From positions 1 through 64,000 of the forward strand of contig VBIQ01000012.1 in the NCBI GenBank assembly GCA_005880985.1: a DNA stretch of 64,000 nt. The letters run 5' to 3'. The notes beneath the pieces are model-generated. The model did no database searches. It had not been told where the DNA came from and was given only the letters and a program-made list of their open reading frames with translations. The position numbers and the translations under genes are program-made. This document shows, one piece after another, positions 48,392 to 57,715 of this stretch. This DNA is from Chloroflexota bacterium. Lineage in GTDB: Bacteria; Chloroflexota; Dormibacteria; Aeolococcales; Aeolococcaceae. Position 1 is the first letter of the stretch. Every line of letters begins with the position of its first letter.

Positions 48392-49576
48392 ATGGCAGTC
48401 TTCCGCCGCGAGAGGATCGCGGTCCCCGACGCTCGCAAGGGCCAGATCGTCTACAAGTGGCCCGACCTCAACATCCGCCGCTTCACCAAGGCGATCGTCG
48501 CTCCCGACGAGACCGCCGTCTTCATGTATCAGGGCCAGGTGGCCGGCACCCTGCCGCCGGGGCAGCACAGCGTCGACGCCACCGAGCTGCCCTTCCTGGG
48601 GACCTTCGTGGACATGGCGACGGCCGGCAATCAGTACCGGGTCGAGCTCTATTTCATCAGCACCCGGGAGTTCCCCGACCTGCGCTTCGGTGGCCGCATC
48701 GACGACGTCCAGGACCCGCAGACCGGTCTGGTGGTCGCCCTTCGCGTCTTCGGTGAATACTCGATGCGGGTCGTCGACGCGCCGTCGCTGCTGCTGCGGC
48801 TGACCGGCACCGTCGACGTCACCAACAACGACGCCATCACCGACTGGGTGACGCAGCAGCTGCTCAAGGTGCTGCGCACCGACGTGGTCAGCAACGTCGT
48901 CCGCAACGGCTGGCCCATCCTCGGCCTGGCGCAATACGTCCCCGACATGGAACGCGCGGTGATCGAGCTCAGCAACACCCAGCTGCAGACCTACGGGCTG
49001 GCGGTGGCGCGCATGGGGAACTTCACCGTCAGCCTCTCGGATGAGGACGAGGAGACGCTCAAGGGGCTGGCCAAGGACACCGCCTATTCGCGCCTGGCGG
49101 GGTCGTTCCAGCAGTACGCCGCCGGCGAGCTCCAGTTGGGCGCCGGTCAGGGGATGGCCAAGGGCGGCGGCGCCACCGGCGGAGCCTTCCTGGCCACCGG
49201 CGTCGGTGTGGGCGCCGGCGCGCTGCAGCAGCAGCCGCCCCAGCCACCGCCCCCGCCCGCGCCCGGCTTCAGCGGCGGTGGACCGGGGTTCAGCCCGGCG
49301 GCGGGCGCTCCGGCCACCGTCGAGTGTCCCAACTGCCACACCCAGAACGTGGCAACGGCGCGCTTCTGCTCGTCGTGCGGCACCGCCCTGGCACCGCCGG
49401 CGCGGCACTGCACCAACTGCGGTGTCGAGATGGCTGCCGGGGCGCGCTTCTGCGCCGCCTGCGGCCACCCGGTCGAGGAGGCCGCGGCCGCGCCGGCAAC
49501 CGAGACGCCGCCCGCGGCTCCCGCCACCGGCGAGCAGCCGGCGACCGAGCCCGAGCCACCGGCGGAGCCGAAGTAG
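48392..49576 (+). CDS. SPFH-domain protein with C-terminal double zinc ribbon
   Basis: A 394-residue protein of the SPFH/virion-core-protein (YdjI-like) family. Residues 20-230 are the SPFH domain (VAPDETAVFMYQGQVAGTLP; VVALRVFGEYSMRVVDAPSL). A Gly/Pro/Gln-rich linker leads to two zinc ribbons: CPNCHTQNVATARFCSSCG and CTNCGVEMAAGARFCAACG, then an acidic Pro-rich tail. Relatives assemble on membranes in stress-response operons. It lies directly before the Tim44-like gene (8-base gap). Confidence 0.88.
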   Translation: MAVFRRERIAVPDARKGQIVYKWPDLNIRRFTKAIVAPDETAVFMYQGQVAGTLPPGQHSVDATELPFLGTFVDMATAGNQYRVELYFISTREFPDLRFGGRIDDVQDPQTGLVVALRVFGEYSMRVVDAPSLLLRLTGTVDVTNNDAITDWVTQQLLKVLRTDVVSNVVRNGWPILGLAQYVPDMERAVIELSNTQLQTYGLAVARMGNFTVSLSDEDEETLKGLAKDTAYSRLAGSFQQYAAGELQLGAGQGMAKGGGATGGAFLATGVGVGAGALQQQPPQPPPPPAPGFSGGGPGFSPAAGAPATVECPNCHTQNVATARFCSSCGTALAPPARHCTNCGVEMAAGARFCAACGHPVEEAAAAPATETPPAAPATGEQPATEPEPPAEPK

Positions 49577-49584
49577 GACCGCTC

Positions 49585-50550
49585 GTGGTGGTCACCGGTC
49601 TGTCCGCTCTGCTCGCCCGCGCCGGCGGCGGGCAGAACTTCGGCGGCGGTGGTGGCGGCGGTGGCGGCCGCGGCTTCAGCGGCGGAGGCGGTGGCGGTGG
49701 CGGCTTCTTCTTCCTCCCCATCGGCGGTGGGGGCGGGGGCGGGGCCGGGATCCTCGTCGCTCTGATCATCCTCGTCGCCCTGATCGCCGTCGGCGTGATG
49801 CTGATGCGGGCCTGGATGCGGACCGGGCGGCCCGCCGCGGCCGGCGCCAGCGCGGCGGCCACCTCCGGCGGCAGCGGCGCGCCGGTGGAGTACGACGACA
49901 CCCGTCCCATCGGTGTGCCCGAGCGCTTCCGGGGTCAGACTCTCGACGGCTCCGACGCCGGCGCCGCGGGGGCGATGGGGGAGACGAGCGTTCAGGCCGC
50001 GCTTGACCAGATCCGGGCTCACGATCCCGCCTTCGACGACGCGGCCTTTCTCAGCCAGACGCAGAAGGCGTTCTTTGTCGTCGAGCAGGCGTGGAGCGAG
50101 CTGAAGCCGGACATGAGCCGCCGGGTCATGGCCGACGCGCTGTGGCAGCAGCACCGGGTGCAGATCGAGCAGTATCGCGATCAGGGACGGCGCAACCTGC
50201 TCGACAGCCTGTCCGTCGGCGACGCCACCATCATCGGCGCCCACACCGATCAGAGCTACGACACCGTCACCGTTCGCTTCCTCGCCGCCAGCGCCGACTA
50301 CGACGTCGACAGCGGCAACGGCCGCGTCGTCCGCGGTGATCGCACCGTGCGCCAGTGGACGGAGGACTGGATCTTCCAGCGATCGTCGGAGGCGACGACG
50401 AAAGCCGACGGCGGCACCATGTCGGACCACTGTCCCAACTGCGGCGCCCCGCTCGACGTCGATCTCGCCGGGGTCTGCTCCTACTGCAAGGCGCCGATCA
50501 TGTCCGGCAAGTACGACTGGGTTCTCACCCGGATCGAACAGGCGGGCTGA
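49585..50550 (+). CDS. Tim44-like membrane protein with zinc ribbon
   Basis: A 321-residue protein. Two Gly-rich stretches flank a short FFFLPI segment, then one membrane helix (AGILVALIILVALIAVGVML). The C-terminal Tim44-like domain covers about residues 125-270: HDPAFDDAAFLSQTQKAFFV, ELKPDMSRRVMADALWQQHR and VTVRFLAASADYDVD. A zinc ribbon CPNCGAPLDVDLAGVCSYC ends the protein. GTG 49585 or 49588 starts it. It forms a unit with the SPFH gene, whose zinc ribbons mirror its own. Confidence 0.85.
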   Translation: MVVTGLSALLARAGGGQNFGGGGGGGGGRGFSGGGGGGGGFFFLPIGGGGGGGAGILVALIILVALIAVGVMLMRAWMRTGRPAAAGASAAATSGGSGAPVEYDDTRPIGVPERFRGQTLDGSDAGAAGAMGETSVQAALDQIRAHDPAFDDAAFLSQTQKAFFVVEQAWSELKPDMSRRVMADALWQQHRVQIEQYRDQGRRNLLDSLSVGDATIIGAHTDQSYDTVTVRFLAASADYDVDSGNGRVVRGDRTVRQWTEDWIFQRSSEATTKADGGTMSDHCPNCGAPLDVDLAGVCSYCKAPIMSGKYDWVLTRIEQAG

Positions 50551-50566
50551 TCCCGGTGGACCCGGG

Positions 50567-52471
50567 TCAGACCTCCTTGAACTCGGCGTCGACGACGTCC
50601 TCGCCGCCGCCCTGACCCGGCGGTGTCTCGCCGCCGCCGTTGTGGCCTTCGGGGCCGCCCGTCCCCGGGGTACCCGCCGAGGCGTACACCGCCTCGCCGA
50701 TCTTCTGCAGGCTGCCCTGGAGGTCGTCGTGGGCACGCTGGATGGCGTCCTGGTCGCCGGCGGCGATGGCGTCGCGCACCGCCTTGACCTTGCCCTCGAT
50801 GTCGGCGCGGACATCCGCCGGCACCTTGTCGCCGGCGTCCTTCAGCGCCTTCTCCGCCTGGTAGGCCATCTGGTCGGCGCGGTTGCGGGTCTCGACCGCC
50901 TCGGCGCGCCGGCGGTCCTCCTCGGCGTTCGCCTCCGCCTCTTTGACCATCCGCTCCACCTCGTCCTTCTGGAGGGTGGTCGAGCCGGTGATGGTCACCC
51001 GGTTCTCCTTGCCGGTGCCGCGGTCCTTGGCGGTGACGTGGAGGATGCCGTTGGCGTCGATGTCGAAGGTCACCTCGATCTGCGGCATGCCGCGCGGTGC
51101 CGGCGGGATGCCGTCGAGCATGAAGGTGCCGAGGATGCGGTTGTCGCGCGCCATCGGCCGCTCGCCCTGCAGCACCACGATCTCGACGCTCGGCTGGTTG
51201 TCGGCCGCGGTCGAGAACACCTGCGTCTTGCTGGTGGGGATGGTGGTGTTGCGCTCGATCAGCTTGGTGTTGACCTCGCCCTCGGTCATGATCCCGAGGC
51301 TGAGCGGGGTGACGTCGAGGAGCAGGACGTCCTTGACCTCACCCTTGAGCACTCCCGCCTGGATGGCGGCGCCGACGGCGACCACCTCGTCGGGGTTGAC
51401 GCCGCGGTGCGGCTCCTTTCCGGTCAGCTCCTTGACCAGCGCCTGGATGGCGGGCATGCGGGTGGCACCGCCGACGAGAATGATCTCGTCGAGCTGTGCG
51501 GCCGTGAGCCCGGCATCCGCCAGCGCATCCTGGAAGGGCTTGCGGGTCCGTGCGGTCAGATCCTCGGTCAGCTGCTCGAACTTGCTGCGCGACAGAGTGA
51601 TGGCCAGGTGCTTGGGCCCGCTGGCATCGGCGGTGATGAAGGGCAGGTTGACCTCCGTCTCCGGCCGCTGCGAGATCTCCATCTTCGCCTTCTCGGCGGC
51701 CTCGGTGAGTCGCTGCAGCGCCTGCCGGTCCTGACGCAGGTCGATGCCCTGGTCGCGCTTGAACTCGTCGGCCAGCCAGTCGACGATGCGGCGGTCGTAG
51801 TCGTCACCGCCGAGATGGGTGTCGCCGTTGGTTGCCTTGACCTCGAAGACGCCCTCGCCCACCTCCAGCACCGACACGTCAAAGGTGCCGCCGCCGAGGT
51901 CGAAGACGAGGATGCGCTCGTTCTCCTTCTTGTCGAGACCGTAGGCAAGCGCCGCGGCGGTGGGCTCGTTGATGATGCGGAGGACGTTGAGCCCGGCGAT
52001 CTGTCCCGCGTTCTTGGTCGCCTGGCGCTGCGCGTCGTTGAAGTAGGCGGGAACGGTGATCACCGCGTCGGTGACCGACTCACCGAGATACGCCTCGGCG
52101 TCGGTCTTCAACTTCTGCAGGATCATCGCGGAGACCTGCTCGGGGGTGTATCGCTGTCCGCCCGCCTCGACCTCGACGCGACCGTCCTTGCCGGCCACCA
52201 CCTTGTAGGGGACCTGCTTGGCCTCGTTGGTGACCTCGCTGACCAGGCGGCCCATGAACCGCTTGATGGAGTAGACGGTGTTGTCGGGGTTGACCGCGGC
52301 CTGGCGGCGGGCCAGCTGGCCGACCAGACGCTCCCCGGTGCGGGTGAAGGCGACGACGGATGGCGTGGTTCGACCGCCTTCGGCGTTGGCGATGACGACA
52401 GGCTCGCCGCCCTCCATCACTGCCACCACGCTGTTGGTGGTGCCGAGATCGATGCCGACCGTCTTGGCCAT
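50567..52471 (-). CDS. dnaK: Chaperone DnaK (Hsp70)
   Basis: A 634-residue Hsp70. [20 protein letters not shown] is the phosphate-1 motif, [20 protein letters not shown] phosphate 2, and [20 protein letters not shown] the adenosine site; the substrate-binding domain and the lid end in EFKEV, a usual DnaK terminus. ATG 52471 has GGAG 8 bases upstream, whereas ATG 52480 would be too close. It stands alone: no grpE, dnaJ or hrcA gene lies nearby and no CIRCE element is seen upstream. It may be a second dnaK copy. Confidence 0.96.
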   Translation of the reverse strand: MAKTVGIDLGTTNSVVAVMEGGEPVVIANAEGGRTTPSVVAFTRTGERLVGQLARRQAAVNPDNTVYSIKRFMGRLVSEVTNEAKQVPYKVVAGKDGRVEVEAGGQRYTPEQVSAMILQKLKTDAEAYLGESVTDAVITVPAYFNDAQRQATKNAGQIAGLNVLRIINEPTAAALAYGLDKKENERILVFDLGGGTFDVSVLEVGEGVFEVKATNGDTHLGGDDYDRRIVDWLADEFKRDQGIDLRQDRQALQRLTEAAEKAKMEISQRPETEVNLPFITADASGPKHLAITLSRSKFEQLTEDLTARTRKPFQDALADAGLTAAQLDEIILVGGATRMPAIQALVKELTGKEPHRGVNPDEVVAVGAAIQAGVLKGEVKDVLLLDVTPLSLGIMTEGEVNTKLIERNTTIPTSKTQVFSTAADNQPSVEIVVLQGERPMARDNRILGTFMLDGIPPAPRGMPQIEVTFDIDANGILHVTAKDRGTGKENRVTITGSTTLQKDEVERMVKEAEANAEEDRRRAEAVETRNRADQMAYQAEKALKDAGDKVPADVRADIEGKVKAVRDAIAAGDQDAIQRAHDDLQGSLQKIGEAVYASAGTPGTGGPEGHNGGGETPPGQGGGEDVVDAEFKEV

Positions 52472-52595
52472 GGGATGCACTCCTTGGGGAGATGGGATGT
52501 CGCTGAACAGAGCCAGAGGCCCTGGCCTGTGGATACCTCCGCCGGGACCATGCTAAACGCCCTCGCCGGCCCGCTTCAGCGCCGGGGCGGGGCGC

Positions 52596-52601
52596 TACCC
52601 T
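52596..52601 (+). promoter_or_regulatory. Candidate -10 box for the small gene at 52609 (leaderless)
   Basis: TACCCT is 7 bases before GTG 52609. Confidence 0.35.
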
Positions 52602-52608
52602 GGGCTGC

Positions 52609-52983
52609 GTGGTCGCCGATCGCACCGCTCGTGGAGACCTCGGCGCGGACTCCGTGATGCGGGAGTTGCGCCGGCGCGCCGACGACGATTACGCGTCGCC
52701 GCCCGCCCAGCACGAACGCGGCCGCCACCAGGTCGATCTCCCCGACCTCGGCCTCCGGGTCAGCCTCACCCGCAACCGCTACCCGGACCGCCCCGACGGG
52801 GTGGACCAGTACGCGGTGACCATCTCGCGGCTGGCGCTCGACACCCCGCCCGAGGAGGGCCAGACCCGGCGGGCCCTCTCCGCCGCCTTCGGTGAGGAGG
52901 GCGCCTCCCTCGCTCGGGAGCGCCCCAGCGCCGGCCTGGTGCGCATGTTCCGGGTTCCCGCCGGGGAGGTGACCGGCCCGTAG
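52609..52983 (+). CDS. Small hypothetical protein
   Basis: A 124-residue charged soluble protein, rich in Arg, Asp and Glu. A central stretch HQVDLPDLGLRVSLTRNRYP and DQYAVTISRLALDTPPEEGQ looks like a beta hairpin. No domain was recognised. It diverges from dnaK and is followed 46 bases later by the NRDE gene. The -10 box before GTG 52609 and the codon pattern favour a real gene. Confidence 0.6.
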   Translation: MVADRTARGDLGADSVMRELRRRADDDYASPPAQHERGRHQVDLPDLGLRVSLTRNRYPDRPDGVDQYAVTISRLALDTPPEEGQTRRALSAAFGEEGASLARERPSAGLVRMFRVPAGEVTGP

Positions 52984-53015
52984 CCGATCGAATCGGGGCG
53001 CCGGCGAGGCGGGGG

Positions 53016-53021
53016 TAGGAT
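53016..53021 (+). promoter_or_regulatory. Candidate -10 box for the NRDE gene (leaderless)
   Basis: TAGGAT is 8 bases before GTG 53030. Confidence 0.4.
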
Positions 53022-53029
53022 CCGCCGCG

Positions 53030-53779
53030 GTGTGCACCATCCTCCTCGCCTGGCGCTGCCTGGCGGACGCGCCGGTGGCCCTGGTGGCCAATCGCGACGA
53101 GCTGGTCGACCGGCCCAGCAGCCCGCCGGCGCGGGTGGCCTCGGATCCGGCGGTCGCCGCCGGCACCGATCTGCTGGCTGGCGGGACCTGGCTGGCGGTG
53201 GCGGCGGACGGCCGGGTCGCGGCGGTCACCAACCGCCGCAGCGGCGCCGGTGGTGAGCTCGGCCGCGATCCCACCCGGCGGTCACGAGGCGAGCTGCCCA
53301 TGGCCGTCCTCGGCGGCGCCTCCGACGAGGGCGCGCGCCGGGTTCTCTCGGGGTTGGATCCGGCGGCCTACAACCCGGTCAACCTCCTCTATGTCTCGCC
53401 CACCGCGGCGCTGGTGGCGCATGCCTCCGGCGCCGGGCTGAGGCTGGTCGCCCTCGACCCGGGACCGCACGTGCTCACCGTTCACGACGTCGATGACCCG
53501 CGGCCGGCCAAGGACATCGCCCTCGCGGCTCGCCTTCGAGCGGCGGTGGCCTCGGCGGGGTCGGGGACGGCTCTGCTGGCGGCGATGGAGGAGATGCTGC
53601 GCGACCCTGGGGCTCCCGGCGCCGATCCGCTCGACGCGGTCTGCATCCACGGCGACCGCTACGGGACCGTCTCCGCCTCGAGCGTGCTGGTGGCGGCGAG
53701 CGGGCGGGTCACCTACCGCCACGCTCAGGGCCGGCCCTGCACCACACCCTTCGAGGACGTCAGCGCGCTGCTCGGGTGA
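53030..53779 (+). CDS. NRDE/TANGO2-family protein
   Basis: A 249-residue member of the NRDE (TANGO2) family. It starts CTILLAWRCLADAPVALVAN and contains the family motif NRDE, with the Cys at position 2 that could be an N-terminal nucleophile after Met removal. GGTWLAVAADGRVAAVTNRR and AYNPVNLLYVSPTAALVAH follow. Human TANGO2 has been linked to haem and lipid handling; bacterial function is unknown. The Ntn-hydrolase-like fold fits the N-terminal Cys. It converges on pcm. Confidence 0.87.
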   Translation: MCTILLAWRCLADAPVALVANRDELVDRPSSPPARVASDPAVAAGTDLLAGGTWLAVAADGRVAAVTNRRSGAGGELGRDPTRRSRGELPMAVLGGASDEGARRVLSGLDPAAYNPVNLLYVSPTAALVAHASGAGLRLVALDPGPHVLTVHDVDDPRPAKDIALAARLRAAVASAGSGTALLAAMEEMLRDPGAPGADPLDAVCIHGDRYGTVSASSVLVAASGRVTYRHAQGRPCTTPFEDVSALLG

Positions 53780-53791
53780 CTCTCCGGAGGC

Positions 53792-54478
53792 TCAGCTGGC
53801 CTCCGGGAAGCCACCGGCTCCGAGCAGGGGGACGAAGCGGCAGGGGCCGAGGTCGTCGCGCATGGCCTGGTCGCCGTAGCGCCGCACCCGGATCAGCCGG
53901 TCGCAGTCGGCCGCCGCCACCGGGATGCAGAGGCGCCCGCCCTCGGCCAGCTGGGCCACCAGCTGCTCCGGCACCCGGGGCGCCGACGCCGCCACCGCGA
54001 TGGCGTCGTAGGGACCCTGCTCGGGGAGGCCGAGGCTGCCGTCGGCCTCCACCACCTCGACGTCGAAGCCCAGCCGTTCCAGCCGCCGGCGCGCCGACAC
54101 CGCCAGCCGCTCGAGGCGCTCGACGCTGATCACGTGGGCGCCGCAGGCCGCGATCACCGCCGCCTGGTATCCGGAGCCGGTGCCGATGTCGAGGACGCGT
54201 TCGCCCGCCGTCGGGGCGAGAGCCTGCACCAGCACCGCGACCATCAGCGGCTGCGAGATCGTCTGGCCGTAGCCGATCGCCAGGGCCCGGTCGGCGTAGG
54301 CCTCGGTCTCCGAGCCCTCGGTCACGAACTCCTCACGCGGCACTCGCGCCATCGCCTCGAGCACGCGCTCGTCGCGCACACCGCCGCTGCGCAGCCGTTC
54401 GAGCATGTCCTCGCGGGTCGAGTCCTCGAGCCCGCGACCGGGGCCCAGCCAGTGCCGAAAGCGATCACCCGCGCCCAT
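53792..54478 (-). CDS. pcm: Protein-L-isoaspartate O-methyltransferase
   Basis: A 228-residue SAM-dependent repair enzyme that methylates isoaspartyl residues. Diagnostic parts: VPREEFVTEGSETEAYADRA, YGQTISQPLMVAVLVQAL, motif I VLDIGTGSGYQAAVIA, and YDAIAVAASAPRVPEQLVAQ. A TACACC box 6 bases before ATG 54478 is a weak leaderless candidate. It is followed on the plus strand by the convergent NRDE gene. Confidence 0.93.
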   Translation of the reverse strand: MGAGDRFRHWLGPGRGLEDSTREDMLERLRSGGVRDERVLEAMARVPREEFVTEGSETEAYADRALAIGYGQTISQPLMVAVLVQALAPTAGERVLDIGTGSGYQAAVIAACGAHVISVERLERLAVSARRRLERLGFDVEVVEADGSLGLPEQGPYDAIAVAASAPRVPEQLVAQLAEGGRLCIPVAAADCDRLIRVRRYGDQAMRDDLGPCRFVPLLGAGGFPEAS

Positions 54479-54525
54479 GGTCTCGGTGTACCACCGCAGC
54501 CCCGTCCGGAAAAGCGCCGGGCCGG

Positions 54526-54885
54526 TCAGCCCCGGGTGGGGGTGCCGCCCTCTCCGGCGCCGCCCGGCGGCGTTTCATCACCCGGTGGCAGCGCCGTCGG
54601 TGGCGCCGGCAGCCAGAGACCGGGCCGGTGCAGCGGCGGCAGCTGGGGCAGGCCGTCCTCCTCGTGGTAGCTCCGCTCGCCGCTCGACGGGTCGACGTAG
54701 ACGCGCAGCCGCCGTCCCGAGTCGGGGTCGATGAAGATCTCGGTGGTGGGCAGATGCCACTCGGGCCGGCGCGGCGACGGCCGGTAGCGTTCCCAGCCGA
54801 AGACCACCACCAGCAGACCGACGGCGAGAATCAGCGCCCAGCCCCAGACCGGCAGGAAACCGAAGAAGGCGCGAGCGGCGTCCAT
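54526..54885 (-). CDS. Single-pass membrane protein of unknown function
   Basis: A 119-residue protein with an N-terminal helix (WGWALILAVGLLVVVFGW) followed by a cytoplasmic or external polar domain: EIFIDPDSGRRLRVYVDPSS then GERSYHEEDGLPQLPPL, and a Pro-rich end. The repeated DP(D/S)SG(R/E)R pattern looks like a small beta unit. No family was recognised. It is 22 bases downstream of the YbjQ-like gene and may share its transcript. Confidence 0.65.
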   Translation of the reverse strand: MDAARAFFGFLPVWGWALILAVGLLVVVFGWERYRPSPRRPEWHLPTTEIFIDPDSGRRLRVYVDPSSGERSYHEEDGLPQLPPLHRPGLWLPAPPTALPPGDETPPGGAGEGGTPTRG

Positions 54886-54906
54886 GACCCGCCGACCTGG
54901 GGGCCG

Positions 54907-55239
54907 CTATCCCGGAGGTGCGGTCGGCTCGACGATCACCGCGGTGCCGTAGGCGACGATCTCCGACATCGTCTGGCCGATCTCCGAGGAGTCGAAGCGC
55001 ATCATCACCACCGCGTTGGCGCCGGCGGCGGTCGCGGACTCGACCAGGCGATCGATCGCCTGCCGGCGGGCATCCTCGAGCAGCTTGGTGTAGGAGCGCA
55101 CCTCACCACCGGCGAGTCCGCGCAGCGCCGCGGCCACGTTGCCGCCGACACCACGGGTGCGAACCGTCAGCCCGAAGACCTGGCCGAGCACGTGGCTGAC
55201 GCGGTAGCCGGAGATGTTCTCGGTGGTGACCACGATCAC
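54907..55239 (-). CDS. YbjQ/DUF74 heavy-metal-binding-domain family protein
   Basis: A 110-residue protein of the YbjQ (DUF74) family, which forms pentameric beta barrels; function uncertain. VVTTENISGYRVSHVLGQVF is the family opening, followed by the conserved EDARRQAIDRLVESATAAGA and ANAVVMMRFDSSEIGQTMSE ending in AYGTAVIVE. GTG 55239 has GGAGGACGAGTC before it. A CATACT-like -10 box lies about 50 bases upstream. Confidence 0.9.
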   Translation of the reverse strand: MIVVTTENISGYRVSHVLGQVFGLTVRTRGVGGNVAAALRGLAGGEVRSYTKLLEDARRQAIDRLVESATAAGANAVVMMRFDSSEIGQTMSEIVAYGTAVIVEPTAPPG

Positions 55240-55452
55240 GACTCGTCCTCCGTGCGACCTGGCAGGGGTCAGCTAAGTATGGAGGGTCCCGGCGATGCCG
55301 GCGGGTGGTCGCGGCGTCCCGCCGTGCAATGGGGCGGTCTGCGGACGGACCGCGGGCTGGTACCCTGCGCCGCAGTCCGGCCGAGCCCGATCCGGCCACC
55401 GGGGACGGCCGCGACGCGCGCAGCGACGGGGAGTGCAGCCATCGACGAGAGC

Positions 55453-55944
55453 GTGCAGCGTGCGGCGTCTGACGGCGACATCGAGGTCGCCGTCCTCGCC
55501 GCCGAGGATGACGCCGCGGTGCGCGCGCTCCTCATCGACCTCGCCGTCGACGAGCAGGAGCGGTACCGGCATCCGCGCCAGTCGCGTGACCAGATCGACC
55601 GCGGCATGCCGCCGTTGCGGGCGCAGTTCACCGGCGAGAACTGCGTCCTCGTCGCTCGCGACCGGCAGGGCGAGGCGCTCGGCGTCTGCTGGTGCGTCCT
55701 GTTCGATCCCGGCACCGGCCTGGAGGGGGAGGTGGCCGAGCTCTACGTCCGACCGGACTCCCGAGGGAGAGGCCTGGCGACCCGCCTGCTGCGCGCCGCC
55801 ATGGCGCTCTTCCGCGAGCGCAACGTGACCTTCGCCTGCGTGTGGACCCGCGACGACAACCCGGCGGCGATGGCCGCCTACGGTGCCGCGGGATTCACCC
55901 CCACCGAGCAGACGGTGCTGACCTGGCTGCCGACCTCGCGCTGA
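55453..55944 (+). CDS. GNAT family N-acetyltransferase
   Basis: A 163-residue acetyltransferase. Motif A reads VAELYVRPDSRGRGLATRLL with the R-G-x-G-x-A loop, followed by FACVWTRDDNPAAMAAYGAA and GFTPTEQTVLTWL (motif B). The substrate is not predictable. GTG 55453 is the most plausible start, but there is no strong ribosome binding site; the frame is open far upstream. The gatC promoter lies just after its stop. Confidence 0.85.
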   Translation: MQRAASDGDIEVAVLAAEDDAAVRALLIDLAVDEQERYRHPRQSRDQIDRGMPPLRAQFTGENCVLVARDRQGEALGVCWCVLFDPGTGLEGEVAELYVRPDSRGRGLATRLLRAAMALFRERNVTFACVWTRDDNPAAMAAYGAAGFTPTEQTVLTWLPTSR

Positions 55945-55949
55945 GCCCG

Positions 55950-55955
55950 GATAAT
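55950..55955 (+). promoter_or_regulatory. -10 box for gatCAB (leaderless)
   Basis: GATAAT, close to the sigma-70 consensus, is 6 bases before the gatC ATG, just after the acetyltransferase stop. Confidence 0.5.
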
Positions 55956-55961
55956 GCCCCC

Positions 55962-56249
55962 ATGCCGCTGACCCCGGAGGACATCGCCCACGTCGCCATG
56001 CTCGCCCGCCTCGGACTCAGTGACGAGGAGCGGAGCCGCTACGGCGCCCAGCTCGACGCGATTCTCGAGCACATGACCAGGCTCAACGACGTCGACACCT
56101 CGCCTGTCGGCGAGACGGCACAGGTGGGCGAGCTGGTCAACGTCTGGCGCGAGGACATCTCGCAGCCGTCCTTGAGCGTCGAGCGCGCGCTCGCCAACGC
56201 CCCCGCGCGCGAGGCCGATTTCTTCCGCGTCGGAGCCATCCAGGAATGA
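55962..56249 (+). CDS. gatC: Glu-tRNA(Gln)/Asp-tRNA(Asn) amidotransferase subunit C
   Basis: A 95-residue GatC that stabilises GatA and GatB. PLTPEDIAHVAMLARLGLSD and LDAILEHMTRLNDVDTSPVG are the family core. The C-terminus has the usual [13 protein letters not shown]. It is the first gene of gatCAB and overlaps gatA by ATGA. Presence of this complex implies that Gln-tRNA and/or Asn-tRNA is made by transamidation. Confidence 0.95.
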   Translation: MPLTPEDIAHVAMLARLGLSDEERSRYGAQLDAILEHMTRLNDVDTSPVGETAQVGELVNVWREDISQPSLSVERALANAPAREADFFRVGAIQE

Positions 56250-57715
56250 GCTTCACCGGAGGTACCGTCGCCGCATCGGCGGCGGCTCTGCGCGAGGGTG
56301 GCGTGTCGCCGCAGGAGCTGCTCGCCGAGGCGCGGGCGCAGTTTGAGCGCGTCGACGCCGAGGTCGGGGCGGTGCTCACTCAGACGTGGGAGCTGGCGGA
56401 GCGGCAGGCGGCGGATGCCCAGCGCCGGTTGCGCGAGGACCCGGGCGCGGCGTCGCCGCTGTGCGGGATCCCCGTCGCTCTGAAGGACGTGCTCTGCCTG
56501 GAGGGCGTCGCCTGCACCGCGGGATCGCGAATCCTCGAGGGTTTTCATCCTCCCTACACCGGCACCGCGGTGCAGCGCCTGCTCGACGCCGGCGCGGTGG
56601 TGATCGGCAAGACCAACTGCGACGAGTTCGCGATGGGCTCGTCCACCGAGAACTCCGCGTACCGTCCGGTGCGCAATCCCTGGGACCGCTCGCGGGTGCC
56701 GGGCGGCAGCAGCGGCGGTAGCGCCGCGGCGGTGGCCGCCGGCATGGTGCCCTACAGCCTCGGCACCGACACGGGCGGTTCCATCCGTCAGCCGGCGGCG
56801 CTGTGCGGCGTGGTCGGCTTCAAGCCGACCTACGGCCGGGTCTCGCGCTACGGGCTGATCGCATTCGCCTCGTCGCTCGACCAGATCGGACCCTTCGCCC
56901 ACACCGTGGAGGACTGCGCCCTGGTCTACTCGGCCATCGCCGGTCACGACCCGCGCGACAGCACCTCCTCGCCGACCGCGGTCGAGGACCCGATGGAGAC
57001 CCTGCGCGGCGGGATCGCGGGGATGCGCCTCGGTGTCCCGCACGAGTACTTCGGCGAAGGGCTGGAGCCGGGGGTGCGCCGCGCCGTCGAGGAGGCGTTG
57101 CGGGTGCTGGAGGGGATGGGCGCCACCCTCGACGAGGTGTCGCTGCCCAGCACCGGCGCGGCGCTCTCGACCTACTACATCATCGCCCCCGCCGAGTGCT
57201 CCTCCAACCTCGCCCGCTATGACGGGATCCGCTTCGGCATGCGCAAGGAGCATGACGCGCTGCTGCAGATGTACCTGGACACCCGCGGCTGCGGATTCGG
57301 GGCCGAGGTCAAGCGGCGGATCATGCTCGGCACCTACGCGCTCTCGAGCGGCTACTACGATGCCTACTATCGCAAGGCGCAGAAGGTGCGCACCGTCATC
57401 GCCGAGGAGTTCGCCGCCGCCTTCGAGCGCGTCGATGCGCTGGTGTGCGCCACCTCACCCACCGTCGCCTTTCCTCTGGCGGCGCGCGAGGACCCCCTGT
57501 CGATGTACCTCTGCGACGTGCTCACCCTTCCCGTCAACCTCGCAGGGCTGCCCGGCGTCTCGCTGCCGTGCGGCATGGCGGACGGTCTCCCGGTGGGCCT
57601 GCAGGTGATCGCCCCGCGCTTCCAGGACGCGCGGGCGCTGCGCGTCGCCCACGCCTACGAGCAGGCGACCGGCTGGCACCGCGCCCGCTCCCCGCTGGTG
57701 GAGGCGACGGCGTGA
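56246..57715 (+). CDS. gatA: Glu-tRNA(Gln) amidotransferase subunit A
   Basis: A 489-residue amidase-signature enzyme that releases ammonia from glutamine. The Ser-cisSer-Lys triad is visible: Lys in [12 protein letters not shown], the Gly/Ser-rich [20 protein letters not shown], and Ser in [19 protein letters not shown]. The C-terminal [20 protein letters not shown] segment is GatA-specific. It overlaps gatC and gatB by 4 bases each. Confidence 0.96.
   Translation: MSFTGGTVAASAAALREGGVSPQELLAEARAQFERVDAEVGAVLTQTWELAERQAADAQRRLREDPGAASPLCGIPVALKDVLCLEGVACTAGSRILEGFHPPYTGTAVQRLLDAGAVVIGKTNCDEFAMGSSTENSAYRPVRNPWDRSRVPGGSSGGSAAAVAAGMVPYSLGTDTGGSIRQPAALCGVVGFKPTYGRVSRYGLIAFASSLDQIGPFAHTVEDCALVYSAIAGHDPRDSTSSPTAVEDPMETLRGGIAGMRLGVPHEYFGEGLEPGVRRAVEEALRVLEGMGATLDEVSLPSTGAALSTYYIIAPAECSSNLARYDGIRFGMRKEHDALLQMYLDTRGCGFGAEVKRRIMLGTYALSSGYYDAYYRKAQKVRTVIAEEFAAAFERVDALVCATSPTVAFPLAAREDPLSMYLCDVLTLPVNLAGLPGVSLPCGMADGLPVGLQVIAPRFQDARALRVAHAYEQATGWHRARSPLVEATA

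Noticed and set aside
49625-49745. GGC/GGT-rich tract resembling a repeat array
   Set aside because: Encodes the glycine-rich stretches of the Tim44-like protein.
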